From contig OY760427.1 of NCBI GenBank assembly GCA_963663495.1, positions 3,596,001-3,660,000 of the forward strand: 64,000 nt of DNA. The letters are read 5' to 3'. The stretch comes from G963663495 sp963663495. GTDB lineage: Bacteria; Bacteroidota; Rhodothermia; Rhodothermales; Bin80. Of the stretch, positions 9,465 to 20,726 are shown in pieces. A program made the translations under genes and the position numbers. Below the pieces are notes generated by a model. The model was not told the DNA's origin and did not search any database. It saw only the letters and a program-made list of their open reading frames with translations. Position 1 is the stretch's first letter. Every line of letters begins with the position of its first letter.

Positions 9465-12346
9465 GTGAATATCCCTCGCAGATCTTCGACACACGGCAAG
9501 CTCGCTCCCGGCGCCCGCGTGTTTGCGCGGGATGAAAAATGGGTGGTTCGCAGGCTGGATCGGGCGTGGAACAACATGTTCACGGTATCTCTCACAGGTC
9601 TGTCTCGTCTCGTCCGAGACCAGGAGCTAGATGTTCTTGACACGGTCGAGGACTACAGTGTGGTCGATCCTAACGATACTGTCCTCGTCCACGACGAGTC
9701 TTCCCGATACAGAAGCTCACGACTCCACATTGAGTCCATACTACGACACACACCTCCAACAGACACAAGTATTCGACTGGGCCACCATGCGGCGATGGAT
9801 TCGGTGCCCTATCAGCTAGTCCCTGCCCTCATGGCGTTGGAGCAGCCGAGGCCGCGAATCCTTATTGCGGACGCAGTCGGTCTTGGCAAGACACTTGAGG
9901 CTGGCATTCTAATGGCGGAGCTCATCCGTCGTGGGCGCGGACGGCGCATCCTTGTGGTCACGCTCAAGAGCATGCTGACGCAGTTTCAGAAGGAAATGTG
10001 GTCTCGCTTCACGATTCCCCTCGTCCGGTTGGACTCTGTCGGCATACAGCGTGCACGAGCCAAGCTACCCACGAATCACAACCCATTCTATTATTTCGAT
10101 CGGGCAATTATCTCGATAGATACGCTCAAAGCTGTTCGTCAGTACCGATCATTCATTGAGAATGCCTATTGGGACATAATCGTCATCGATGAGGCCCAGC
10201 ATGTGGCCGAGCGACCCGGTCGCTCCCTGCGAAGCAAGTTGGCCAAACTCCTTGCCGATCGCTCGGATGCGCTGATCATGCTATCTGCGACGCCACATGA
10301 TGGGCGCGCAAAGAGCTTCGCCAGCTTGATGGAAATGTTGGACCCCACCGTGATAGCGGATCCGACGGATTACACCAAGGCAGACCTGGACGGCAAGAAC
10401 CTGTTCATTCGCCGATTCAAAAAGGATATCTGGCGCCAGGTGGAGGACTCTTTTCAGGAAAGGGATGTCACGCTACTCAGCACCTCGGCGTCCCCGCGGA
10501 AGAGGCAGCCTTTGACCAGTTGCTCAAACTGTCGGATTCCATCTTTACACGGCAGCGTAGGGGGCAATGGCTGTTTCGGACCGTGCTTGAGAAGTCATTG
10601 TTTTCGTCGCCGGCTGCCTGCCGAGAGACCATTCGCAATCGCTTGAAGAAACTCGAAAAGGCGGCCGCCAAGCACCAGTCAGAGATTGACGCATTGCGGA
10701 AACTTGATAGTGCTCTGGAAGAAGTCACAGCAGAGCACTTTTCGAAGTACCAGTATCTCCGCGCATCTATTCGGGAGATGGGGTGGACCGGTACCGATAA
10801 AGAAGATCGACTCGTCATCTTTACGGAGCGCATCGAGACCCTTCGCTTCCTGGCTGAGAATCTGGAGAAGGACTTGGGTCTAAAGAAGGAGGCCATTGTC
10901 GTGCTTCGCGGCGCGCTGAGCGATTTGGATCAACAAGCCATCGTGGAGGAGTTTGGCCAGACCGACAAACCGGTGCGGCTCCTGATCGCGTCAGATGTGG
11001 GTTCCGAGGGCATCAACCTGCATTTTCTGAGTCACAGGTTGATCCATTTCGATATACCGTGGTCGCTGATGATTTTGCAGCAGAGAAACGGCAGGATCGA
11101 CAGGTATGGACAAGAACAGAAACCTAAGATTTTCTACTTGATCACCAAGTCCTGGAACGAAAAGATCCGCGGTGACACTCGCATTCTGGAGCTCTTGATT
11201 TTGAAGGAAAAAGAGGCGGTACGCAATATTGGTGACCCGGCCTCCGTCATTGGGGTCTACAATGCCGAGGAAGAGGAATTTGTGGTAAAGGATGCCATTG
11301 AGCAGGGGATGAGCACAGAGGAGGCGACAAGGCATTTTCAGGCGCAGAAATCTGGTCCAACCGTTACCGAGGACATTGATCCGGTGCAAGCCCTTCTTGG
11401 TGAGCTGGATCCGATAGATGATGACGTGACCCGTACCCGTGACCTTGACTCCGTGTTTACCACGGAATACGCATTCCTGAAGACTGCGCTGGAGCACATG
11501 CAATCCGATTCGGCCAGGTCGGATAGGCTACAGGTGTCGTTTGATGATGATGAGAAACGGATCCAACTTACCGCTCCCCCGAGCTTGAAGCAGCGTTTTG
11601 AATGGCTCCCGAAGCCGGCTCGACCTCGCAAGGATATTCTGGATATCTGCGCGGACCGGGAGGCCATCAAGCGGGAAATTCGCCGATGCCGCTCGGATGA
11701 CGATGCTTGGCCCGCGATCCACTACCTGTGGCCGCTACATCCTGTAATCGATTGGGCGACCGACAAGGTGACTGCCACCTTTGGGGAGCAGGAAGCTCCT
11801 GTATTGGCACTACCGAGTGTGCTGGATCCTGCTGATGCTTCCTTTTTGATATCCGTGCTTTACAGCAACCGCAAGGGGCAGACCATCCTGCAGGATCTCA
11901 TTTGTATCCGTACCCGCCACGGGAAGCACGTGTCGACCGAGCCCTTTGCGAAAACCAAAGAATTCAACGCCCTCAGGAAAGACAATCTTGCTAATGCGGG
12001 CCGTCCACCAATTACTGACCACGCACAGGAAGTATTACCCGCTGTCCTCAAATGGGCAACCGAGCACGGGTATCGTGCACGAGCGGACTATGAGGCAGCG
12101 CTCGAGCCTAAGCTTCAAGGGCATATCAACGACCTCAATGCCCTCAGGAATCGGCATAGTGAAACCTTGAGAAATAAGTATAAAGATCGAGATGACCAAT
12201 TGGCTACAAGTGCCATTGCTAAGGGAGTCAGGGATCTTGACTTGCTCTTTTCCAGCTACCAGGAGTGGATTGAAGACACTATGGAATTGGAAGAGGATCC
12301 ATACTTACAGGTAGTAGCGGTGCTCACCGGTCTTGAGGCCAGCTGA
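9465..12346 (+). pseudogene. Decayed duplicate of the SNF2-type helicase (DrmD-like)
   Basis: It starts with GTG at 9465, as does the intact copy (43507, minus strand). The sequence matches the 960-residue intact protein almost residue for residue until about 10495, where CGTCCCCGCGG stands in place of CGTCCTCCGCGG. That lost base shifts the frame and a stop follows. The second part is open in another frame to 12346 and still encodes helicase motif VI (QRNGRIDRYGQ) and the whole C-terminal domain. Walker A (DAVGLGKT) and the DEAQ box lie before the break. As written, no full helicase can be made. Confidence 0.9.
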
Positions 12347-12350
12347 GCCC

Positions 12351-15020
12351 ATGCCGCTGGATTTATCGGGGATCACGAACGAGAATGAGTTTTACTCCAG
12401 CCACTATTTGGCGTCGGTACTGGAGCGGGATCTGCAGGGGCAGCTCAAGGAGTGGCGCCAGTCCGAGCGTCCGCCATGGGACCGGCTGCGGCAACTGAAG
12501 CAACCCTACTTCCAGGCCTGCAGTGAAGCGGAACACTCCCGCAACGACGAGCAGCGGCTGAGCATCCAGCGATCCTTCCTGGAACGCCTCCTGAAGGCAC
12601 TGGACTACGGCTTGAACACGCGCCTGTTGGATACCAGCGTCACACGTGTCCCCCTCCTCTCGTCGGTGAACACCTCGCTACACGGCCCGCCGCAGCTGCT
12701 GATAGTGGAAGCCTTCGGAGACGAAGACGACATGCTCGAGCTACCGGTGCCTCATTTGCAAGACGAGTTCGCCCGCAAGGAGTGGACGCTTGGCAAGCTC
12801 ATCAACGATGCCTCTTCTTTGACGACGACCCTCCCCGATGGGTCATCGTCGCTTCGTTGCACGCGCTCACTCTGTTTGACCGATCCAAGTGGTCTGGACG
12901 CCGGGCCCTGCACTTCGACTGGAACGAGATCCTGGACCGGTCCGATACCCGCACCCTCCAGGCTACCTGTGCACTGCTGCACCGCAACAGCCTCTGCCCT
13001 GCGTCCGGTGCTACGTTGCTGGACACCCTTAGCGAACAGTCCCACCGCCATGCCCATGCCGTTTTCCAGGACCTCAAGTATGCCCTGCGCGAATCCATCG
13101 AGCTTCTGGGCAACGAGGCCGTGTGGTACCTGCGCGATACCGCCCACCAGGGCGTCTACGGCAAGGACCTGGCAGACTCACTTACCGGAGAGTGCCTGCG
13201 CTACATGTACCGACTGCTGTTCCTGTTCTACATCGAAGCACGACCGGAGCTGGGCTACCTCCCCCTCAAGGCGAAGGTATACCGCAACGGCTACAGCCTC
13301 GAGAAGCTGCGCGACCTGGAGCTGGTCCAGCTGGACACCGACAGGGCACGCAACGGCACCTTCTTCGATATATCCATTCGGCACCTGTTCCGGATGCTCT
13401 ACTACGGCTTTGATGGCGGAAGACAGGGGGATGTGGAGACGCCCATATTCAATACGTTTGAGATTGCTCCCTTAAAAAGCCATCTCTTTGACCCGGAGCA
13501 GACCCCTACACTGGACAAGGTGCCGATACGCAACCATGTTTGGCAACGCATCATACGGCTGATGTCTTTGTCCTCCGGTCGCAAGCGGCAGGTCGGACGT
13601 ATCTCCTATGCGCAGCTGGGCATCAACCAGTTGGGTGCGGTGTATGAGGGCTTGCTGTCCTACCGGGGGTTCTTTGCCGAACGCGACCTGTACGAGGTAA
13701 AGAAGGCGCGCGACGACCACGATGTGCTGTCTCAGGCCTACTTCGTGTCCGCAGAGCAGGTCGAAGACTATAGCGACGACGAGCGGGTCTATAACGACGA
13801 CGGCACATCGAAGTACTATCCCAAGGGGAGCTTTGTCTATCGGCTGGCAGGACGGGACCGCGAGACGTCGGCCTCGTACTACACACCGGAATCGCTCACG
13901 CAGTGTGTGGTGCGGTATGCCTTGGAGGACGTACTATCGGGCAAGTCGGCAGACGAGCTACTGCAGCTCACGATTTGCGAGCCGGCCTTGGGGTCGGCGG
14001 CATTTCTTAATGAGGCCCTGTCACAGTTGGCAGACGCCTACCTGCGGAGGAAGCAGAGGGAACGGAACGAGACGCTGCTGCCCGATCGGTACGCAGAGGA
14101 AAAGCAGCGGGTGAAGATGTTTCTGGCCGACAACAACGTATACGGGGTGGACCTGAACCCGGTAGCTGTAGAGCTGGCCGAGGTGTCGCTGTGGCTGGGT
14201 ACGCTGGTGCCGGGTGGGTTTGTGCCGTGGTTTGGGAATCAGCTAAAGTGCGGCAACTCGCTGGTAGGAGCATGGCGCAAGGGGTACCCTGCGCATATGC
14301 TGCGCAAGAGGGCCCGGTGGAAGAGCGAGGCGGTCTCGTTTGCCGACAGGCGTCCAGAGGACGGCATCTACCATTTTCTGGTGGGAGACTCGGGGATGGC
14401 TTCGTATAGGGATAAGGTGATAAAGAAGCTGGCGCCGGAGTCCTTTCGTCGCATGGCGGAGTGGAGGAAGGCGTTCACGCGTCCGCACACGATGGCCGAG
14501 ACCAATCGCCTGGAGCGCATAGCGGAAGGGGTGGACCTGTTGTGGGAGCGGCATGTGGTGGACTTGCGTCGCTTGGAGCACAGGACAACAGATGGGTTCG
14601 CGGTCTACGGGCAGCCTGCCCCAACAGCGCAGCAGTCATCCACCAAAGAGAAGGATCGCATCCTGGAACAGGAGCTGCGGACAGGAGAAGGCAATGCAGG
14701 AGCATACCGCAGGCTGAAGCAGGTGATGGACTACTGGTGTGCGCTATGGTTCTGGCCAGTGGAGCAGGCCGAGTTACTACCCGCGCGTGCGCAGTAGTCT
14801 GTCAGATATTGAGCTGCTCCTTACCGGCCGGGAGGCGCTACCCGGACCGGTAGCGCAGGAGCAATTGCCGCTGTTTGCGGAGGAAGATCAGGTGCGGGAT
14901 GAGCTGGGATATGTGGACCTGGCCAAGTTGGAGGAGGAGCGCCCGCGGCTGGCACTGGTGCGAGAGCTGAGCCAGCGATACAGGTTTCATCACTGGCAAT
15001 TGGAGTATGCAGACTTGTTT
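12351..15020 (+). pseudogene. Decayed, truncated duplicate of the adenine methylase (DrmMI-like)
   Basis: The ATG at 12351 follows the helicase stop by 4 nt, as in the intact operon. Two frameshifts are visible against the intact copy: a lost C at about 12812 (after residues INDA) and a gained base near 14796 that creates a TAG. Homology then stops dead at 15020, just before the codons for the catalytic NPPW motif. The SAM-binding region (CEPALGSAAFL, YGVDLNP) remains but the active site is gone, so this is an inactive relic. Confidence 0.9.
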
Positions 15021-15112
15021 GGAGTCACACTGCCTGATTCGGGTCGTTGGCCTATTCCATGTGGTTCGAACATTAGAGCTCTGGCATTCTTAGGTGGTAC
15101 AGATATAATCCA

Positions 15113-16902
15113 GAGCCTTTTGCAAAACCCCGGTGTATTCGGCGGTGGTGGCGACCAAAATGCCCAAATTTTCGGGTTTTTCGACATTACGCCGGGAGCA
15201 TTGGCATGTGTAGCCTTTGGATCCAGATGTATAGGCGGTCCATAGGCGTTGAAGGCTTCCCGGGGGGGTGAATTCGGGGCAGAATCCGTGCTTTGCGGGC
15301 ACACCTATGCCTAGCTCCTGCTTCGCACAAAACCCGATTAGCGCAATTTACGTCTGGATTCCTGTCTCTATTGCACCATACGCAACAGCTGATCTACCGT
15401 CAGTACCAGCACGCCGAACATCAAGTGGCATGTCACCTTCTTGTGCCCACGCACGCGGACATTACGACCACCAAACTCATCCTTGAGCCGCCCGAAGGCT
15501 CGCTCAACCGTTGAGCGCTCCCTGTAACGAACATCCTCAGGCAGTACCAATCCGGCTGCTCGCTGGGCCGTTTTCTCGCGGATAAGCGCCGCCTTACCTT
15601 TGCGTCGCGGATTATGGTCGATAATCGGCACGTGCCCCAAGCCTTTACTGTGCTCGTGAATCTGCTTCGCGTCGTATGCACTGTCCATCAGATCATACAA
15701 ATTGCGTACCCGCAGTTGAGATATCGTAGCCAACGGAATCGCCGCTTGGCTATCATGCAATGATGCAGAGGAAACAAAACCGCTGATCGGTACGCCTCCG
15801 TCGGCCACATCCATGTGCAACTTGTACCCCGTCCATTTCTGCGTATGTCCCTTCGCATTGCGCTTAACGCCTACCGTACATCGCTTCGGTAACTCCTCCA
15901 ACATCTCCTCTGTCCCCATGGTACGCTGGCGCACCAGCCGCGGCAACTCCTTCGGAGGCTTTTCATCCTTGGTAGGATGCGATGATTTGCACTCTTCTGG
16001 ACGCTCTAACTCCTTTTTCTGGGGTACCGGGTCCTCTTGCGCCACTATCGCGGTCGAATCCTGCGATGGATGGCCCACCTCCGGTAATTCCTCCTCCATC
16101 TCTATTGCCAGCTGGCCCACGAGCCGCTTCGGCTTCTTTGAACGCTCTTCATCCTTGGAAGGACTCGCTGGTTTGCACTCTGGACGCTCCGACTCCTTTT
16201 TCAGTACCGGCTTCTCTCGCGCTGCTATTGCGGTCGAATCACGCGATAGGTGCCCCACCAACTGCTCCGAATACCCCTCCTTTATCAGAGCCTCATGTAC
16301 ACGCGTCGGCAATTCCGCCTCTGAAAATTCCCTGAACGCACGTGAAAAGGTCGCCTCACTCGGCACATCCTCCAACCGATGCCAACCACACAAACGCCGC
16401 AGCGTCGGATCCGAACGCAACCGCTCCACCAACGCTCTGGTCGTATCCATATTGAACACCATCTTCGCCAGGAACGCCCGCGCGAGGGCAGCACGGCTCT
16501 TCAACGGACGCCCGGGTATACCGTCCTGAGCACTGGGCAGAAAGCGCTCAACTCGCACCATCTCCAGTACCGAGAGCAGCTTCTTATGGCGCCCCTCCAA
16601 GGGGCCAATCGTTTCCTCCACCCAGGGAAAAAGCTCCCGTTGGCAGTTGATCCAGAATCCGCTTAACTTAGAATTGAGAGACATGAGAACCTTCGTTTTT
16701 TGCGAGTTTAGTTTCTCCTCCAAAGATACCTAACACGGAGGTTCCAGTCCCTCAAGTGTGCTTGCTAGCACACATTTTCATGGCCTGTAGAATCCTCCAT
16801 CTGCACCCGCCGAGCAGTCAAATCTACCTGACCAGCCCCCTATCTTAGGAAATCGCATCTTCAGACAAAAACACCCCGATTCAAGGGTTTTGCAAAAGGC
16901 TC
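15113..16902 (-). mobile_element. IS5-type insertion sequence with 4-bp target duplication
   Basis: The inverted repeats GAGCCTTTTGCAAAACCC (left, 15113) and its complement (right, ending 16902) bound one transposase gene. TCCA is duplicated at 15109-15112 and 16903-16906. It sits 92 bp inside the foreign DNA that follows the broken methylase duplicate. Its left-end sequence also resembles the small inverted-repeat element at 47009 and the fragment at 47085-47412. Confidence 0.85.
15368..16684 (-). CDS. IS5-type DDE transposase with a duplicated internal segment
   Basis: The protein has an N-terminal DUF772-like helical region, then a DDE domain: first aspartate in RDSTAIAAREKP, second in MDSAYDAKQI, glutamate in ERSTVERAFGRLKDEF. 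I chose the ATG at 16684 (MSLNSKLSGFW); a TTG at 16723 would add 13 residues. A segment of about 60 residues containing the first catalytic aspartate occurs twice in tandem (RDSTAIAARE and QDSTAIVAQE), which makes the protein longer than usual for the family. The frame is open throughout, so it may be active. Confidence 0.88.
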   Translation of the reverse strand: MSLNSKLSGFWINCQRELFPWVEETIGPLEGRHKKLLSVLEMVRVERFLPSAQDGIPGRPLKSRAALARAFLAKMVFNMDTTRALVERLRSDPTLRRLCGWHRLEDVPSEATFSRAFREFSEAELPTRVHEALIKEGYSEQLVGHLSRDSTAIAAREKPVLKKESERPECKPASPSKDEERSKKPKRLVGQLAIEMEEELPEVGHPSQDSTAIVAQEDPVPQKKELERPEECKSSHPTKDEKPPKELPRLVRQRTMGTEEMLEELPKRCTVGVKRNAKGHTQKWTGYKLHMDVADGGVPISGFVSSASLHDSQAAIPLATISQLRVRNLYDLMDSAYDAKQIHEHSKGLGHVPIIDHNPRRKGKAALIREKTAQRAAGLVLPEDVRYRERSTVERAFGRLKDEFGGRNVRVRGHKKVTCHLMFGVLVLTVDQLLRMVQ

Positions 16903-17039
16903 TCCAGTACAAGCGCCAGGCAAAATGTTGGACGCGTGGCTTGGGGCTTTACCATATCCGTCTGGTAGAATAAAGGTGGCCGAGCAATTGGTTCGGTTGA
17001 GAGAGTGGCCCGATCAGGTGGAAGGACGCTAGCGTCCAC

Positions 17040-17270
17040 TACAGAATAGTAGCATCTTCGCTGCACCCTTCTTTTCCCGTGATCGCAACCTCCGTCAGTA
17101 ATGGGGTAACTACTTCGAAGTGCGATTTGGAGGAAACACGGGGATGAAACGGGAGTCTTGCGTCATTCCTTCTAACTCGCACAACTGTTGAATCGCCACG
17201 GCTATCCACAACGTGGTGTTCGCAAACCACTGGCAGGCACCGATTAGGCTGCACCACGATCAGGTCGCAA
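17040..17270 (+). pseudogene. Degenerate 5' fragment of a trypsin-like peptidase gene
   Basis: Bases around 17130-17265 align with 17985-18105 of the better-preserved peptidase gene (for example CAAACCACTGG followed by CACCGATTAGGCTGCACCAC in both). Several indels and stops destroy the reading frame. It shows that a peptidase gene of this kind was once present twice in tandem. A 14-bp palindrome (GGACGCTAGCGTCC) lies just upstream at about 17021. Confidence 0.6.
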
Positions 17271-17335
17271 GAAATATAGGCTCCGGCATAGCGTTTGTTT
17301 CGGAACAGTAAACCAGGAATGCTCTTCCGGGATTT

Positions 17336-17518
17336 TCAGCGGCGCAAAATCTTCATTGTCTTCTCGAGACGTTTGGGCAGATAAGCGATACACTGACTGA
17401 ACCTGCCGGGGTCTGACCTTTTTGCGCCGAATAGTTTGTAACGAGGCGGTTCTTCTAGAATGCGGCTCCCAAGTCCATCAGGGGCGATTAGTGCGAAGAA
17501 TTCCTTGTTGGGACTCAA
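17336..17518 (-). CDS. Unrecognised small reading frame, possibly a gene remnant
   Basis: The 60-codon frame starts at TTG (SPNKEFFALIAPDGLGSR...) and ends at TGA. Composition looks protein-like, with charged and aromatic residues evenly spread, but I recognise no family, and an in-frame stop lies a few codons upstream. It may be the C-terminal scrap of a larger gene. The rest of 17271-17911 holds nothing else I can support. Confidence 0.3.
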   Translation of the reverse strand: MSPNKEFFALIAPDGLGSRILEEPPRYKLFGAKRSDPGRFSQCIAYLPKRLEKTMKILRR

Positions 17519-17911
17519 GCCAAAGAAAAGTCACCATTCAGTGCAAATAATGACACGATTGAACTCTAGCGTATCGGACCCTCAACTAGATTGCCAACTG
17601 GCAATGCAGCCTACCGATTACCCGTTCACAAAAAATCCGTCAACAATGGATTCTACCTATCAGGAGGGCGCCATTGCACACCGACTAAGGCGATAATGTG
17701 TAGGCTCAGGTCTACTCGATATAGTACTGGTGAATCTGACACTTAGATTCTCCCATCGGGGCTGCCCAGGAATTCAGGACGGTACCATCAGCTAGAGAAA
17801 CCCTTACCTTCCGCTACCCGTTCTTAGCAAGATCCTATCGGTTCGCGTGCTCAGCCGACAACTAGGACCCACCGCGAAGCGACTCCATCAATCAAAAACT
17901 AATAGGACTCA

Positions 17912-18597
17912 ATGGAATGGGAAGAAGCAGTCGAAACAATCCGACCCCATGTAGTCAAGATAGAAACTGAGAGGGGGCATGGGACGGGGTTTGTGTGCGC
18001 AATTCCCTCTAACGCGGGCTACTATGGACTTGCAACGGCTCGCCATGTCGTGGACCACGCAAACCACTGGAAGGCACCGATTAGGCTGCACCACGAGCAG
18101 TCTGGAAGCTCAGTTCTTCTGCAGGAATCAGAAAGAGCGATCTTTATGGAACGGACCGGAAATGACTTCGCTATACTCCTGATTCGGGAGCGTTCGCTTA
18201 ATCTTCTGAGCAACCCTATAAACCTCCTCCCAAGTGTAATACCGCTCCGGCTTGGAACCAGTATCGGTTGGCTTGGCTACCCTCTCAGTTTTGGGTTGTC
18301 CTTTTTCTCCGGCAGGATCAGTGGTGTTGGGAGCACTCTCGGACGACATGACAATACCCATTTAATTGATGGAGTTGCTATTAACGGCGTCAGTGGCGGT
18401 CCTGTTTTCGTCAGGGACCCTGACACGGTATAAGGATTGTAGGCTCCATTACAGCCTATGTTCCAAATCGAGCAACCGGGGAAGTTCTTCCAGGACTTTC
18501 GGTAGCACAAGATATTCAGAGTTTGCACGACACGATTACGACTGTAAGTAATGCGCTTGCTGAATTTAGCGAAACCCAACCAAATAATACCGAATAG
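17912..18597 (+). pseudogene. Trypsin-like serine peptidase, frameshifted near the C-terminus
   Basis: The ATG at 17912 opens 173 codons with the chymotrypsin-fold signature: HGTGF, catalytic His in TARHVVD, Asp in NDFAILL and Ser in GVSGGPVF. The stop at 18431-18433 is immediately followed, in another frame, by a coherent continuation (IRIVGSITAYVPNRATGEVL...) ending with TAG at 18597. A single-base indel at about 18430 therefore truncates a protein of about 228 residues. No signal peptide is seen, so it is probably cytoplasmic, like the stand-alone trypsin-like peptidases common in defence islands. The catalytic core is complete in the short form. Confidence 0.72.
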
Positions 18598-19051
18598 TCT
18601 GGCTAAGAAGCTGTTCTGATTCTAAAATCCGGCTCCAATAGCCCTCGTGCGCACCAACCGTCGTACAGGAATGCTTGATCCGCGCGTTGGAACGAGTTAT
18701 CGTGCCGGGTTTGAGACCATGCCCGCGGCCCTGTAACCGCACAAAATATTCGGTGTGGTGTCTGGATGGATCGGTAATCGCAATGGTCACCGGGGAATTC
18801 TACAATTGATCCCGGATTACAAGCGGATTGGCCGTAGGTGCGCCCCGTTCACTGGCGACTGTCAAGAGTCTCGCCTCCATCGCTGAGCATTGCGTACCAC
18901 AATCCGCAGCTACCTGGGAAGAACCCGTCGTTTCTCCACTGGGCGCCGTCAAATAGCATCGTATTGGCACCTCACGCACTTCCAAGGACCCTGATGTCCC
19001 CACACATAGCGGCGTGCGTATTCCTTCTGCCTCGCTGGGATTCGCTATCAA
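18566..19051 (-). pseudogene. Unrecognised gene with an in-frame stop
   Basis: Two minus frames, 19051-18800 and 18790-18566, are in the same register and separated only by one TAG (18800-18802) and three codons. The combined peptide is about 160 residues with several cysteines (RCYL, CGTQC, HSCTT). I do not recognise the family. It lies 19 nt downstream of the small exported protein gene and could have been co-transcribed with it. It could also be chance open frame. Confidence 0.3.
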
Positions 19052-19070
19052 TCCCTGTTCAAGCGCTTAG

Positions 19071-19553
19071 CTAAAGTCCATAGTGGCTTTGGATTGCGTC
19101 ATAATTCGACGCATCAACACCACTCTGGAGCCCACCCTCAAGAATGACTACCCTCAGGTCATAGTGCCTGGGGAGACTATCCACTATTTGCTGCCAAGCT
19201 GCAGGATCCGCGGTGGATGCCTCAATGAAAACCTCAAAAAACCCCGTGTCGTAGGCATAGCCCAACGTGAAAGTGTAGTCCACGGCGATCAACTCTTCCG
19301 ACTCACGGCCTATCGTGTACGGCAAAGCCGTCCATGTGTCCTGATCCCTAAAATACGCCAGCACCGCCCCTCCCAATACCACCCTGCGTGTAATGTTAGG
19401 CATGGTAAACTGCTGGGAGGCAACGGAACCACTCCGTGTTGCATCCTCCAACGAAAAGACTACATTCACTGCCTGCATCCCTACTTGGGGAACAGGCGCA
19501 ATCACCGTATCACGGCAACCCAACGAGAACAGGATTACAGGTAGCTGGCGCAC
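19071..19553 (-). CDS. Small exported or lipoprotein-like protein, function unknown
   Basis: The frame has 160 codons from a GTG at 19553 with an in-frame TAA upstream. The first 13 residues (MRQLPVILFSLGC) look like a short lipoprotein signal, though the residues before the cysteine are not a textbook lipobox. The rest is rich in aromatic and beta-prone residues (AYFRDQDTWTALPYTIG, TLGYAYDTGFFEVFIEAS). I have the impression of similar small proteins in Rhodothermota/Bacteroidota but can assign no function. It is divergent from the sigma factor relic to its right, with about 300 bp of promoter-size space between them. Confidence 0.6.
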   Translation of the reverse strand: MRQLPVILFSLGCRDTVIAPVPQVGMQAVNVVFSLEDATRSGSVASQQFTMPNITRRVVLGGAVLAYFRDQDTWTALPYTIGRESEELIAVDYTFTLGYAYDTGFFEVFIEASTADPAAWQQIVDSLPRHYDLRVVILEGGLQSGVDASNYDAIQSHYGL

Positions 19554-19852
19554 GTCGGGGGTGGATTACGTTCACCCTCTTAGTCGCAGCCAACATGCCC
19601 AAGGTTTCAGAAACCGAACTTTCCGATTTCAGCAATATTTTGTATCTTGCTCCGATGCACGATTCGCACGGTCCCACGAAAACCATAAGCGCCCTTGGAT
19701 GAATCAGATACTAATTCACCCGTTTTTTCTAGCGCTACTGTAATAAATACACATGGGCGGTCGTTAACAGCCGCCAGTGCTGATCGACAAAACGAACCCT
19801 GGTAAGTCATGTTCCTACAACAACCGTGTAGGATCTCAAACAAAAGTGCAAA

Positions 19853-20262
19853 GTGGCACGAATATCTCGGATAGTTCGAAAAACAGAGAGGCAGCGTCGC
19901 GTGGAGGTTACACGTTTTGACTCGCTTCAACAGATGAGCGACGAGGACCTGATGGAGTACTTCCAGGCAGGTACAGTCGAGGCGTTTAATATTTTGGTCA
20001 ACCATTACAGCGAGCGCCTAAATGCATTACCTGTACGGTTTTCTTGGCGACAACAAACGCTGCGAAGACCTCCTGCAGGAGACTTTTCTGCGGGTCTACC
20101 GCAACAGGTACTCCTACCAGCGCATAGCCAAATTTTCCACTTGGTTGTATACAATTGCCGGTAATTTGGCGCGTAGTGAGTACCGCAAGCGTAAGCGGCG
20201 GCGCATGTATTCCATCCAGTCGGTGAACCGCGATAATGAGGAATACGAGTGGGTTCGCTATC
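19853..20262 (+). pseudogene. ECF-type RNA polymerase sigma factor, frameshifted and truncated
   Basis: The GTG at 19853 or, more likely, the ATG at 19934 starts MSDEDLMEYFQAGTVEAF..., a sigma region 2 N-terminus. An extra A in CTAAATGC near 20021 shifts the frame; the continuation MHYLYGFLGDNKRCEDLLQE, RVYRNRYSY and FSTWLYTIAGNLARSEYRK is textbook region 2. Homology ends about 20262, where the sequence runs into the opposite-strand helicase fragment, so region 4 is absent. It cannot make a working sigma factor as written. Confidence 0.75.
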
Positions 20263-20726
20263 CGCCAGTTCTCCCTCGGTGTGAATGTTGCGGACTAGCG
20301 GAATGAGTTCGTCTGGCACTCCGAGGCGCCGAAGTTGCCGATCCCTAAGCCCGTCGAATGGGCCGGAAGCTCGTTCGGCTCCACGCGGAGCCACTTGCTG
20401 TTGGGTCGAGTCGATCGCCTCGTAGACCTGGATTGCACCGGTATCAGGGTGGATGGCCACTTTCTTTCTCCGTGCCCATTCGTATGCCCGATCATGGTGG
20501 TCCATCCAAACAACGAGGTATTGATTGCCCTGGTTGGGATGGAGTACAATAGCGCGGTAGGCGCCAGGCGGCGTGCCATTCCTTGTTGGCTGAAAATCCG
20601 GTCGGTGCCGGCTGGAACGGCTATAATGTACAGATTCTGCGCTCATCCTGACACCCCTGATTGTAGTTCTGATCAAAGAATTATGAACTTTTGCAGCGGT
20701 TATCAAGCCCGCAAGTATCTGCCGCG

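Larger units (their letters stand above)
9445..15020 (+). repeat. Left arm of a 5.6-kb inverted duplication of the defence operon
   Basis: This segment is nearly identical, in reverse orientation, to 37949-43527. It begins with the same AAGTTAGAACTTAAAGCACC upstream of the helicase start and ends in the methylase at the word GACTTGTTT. Differences include single-base indels at about 10495, 12812 and 14796 that break the reading frames of this arm only. The outer boundary touches the end of ISNCY copy A. Confidence 0.93.
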
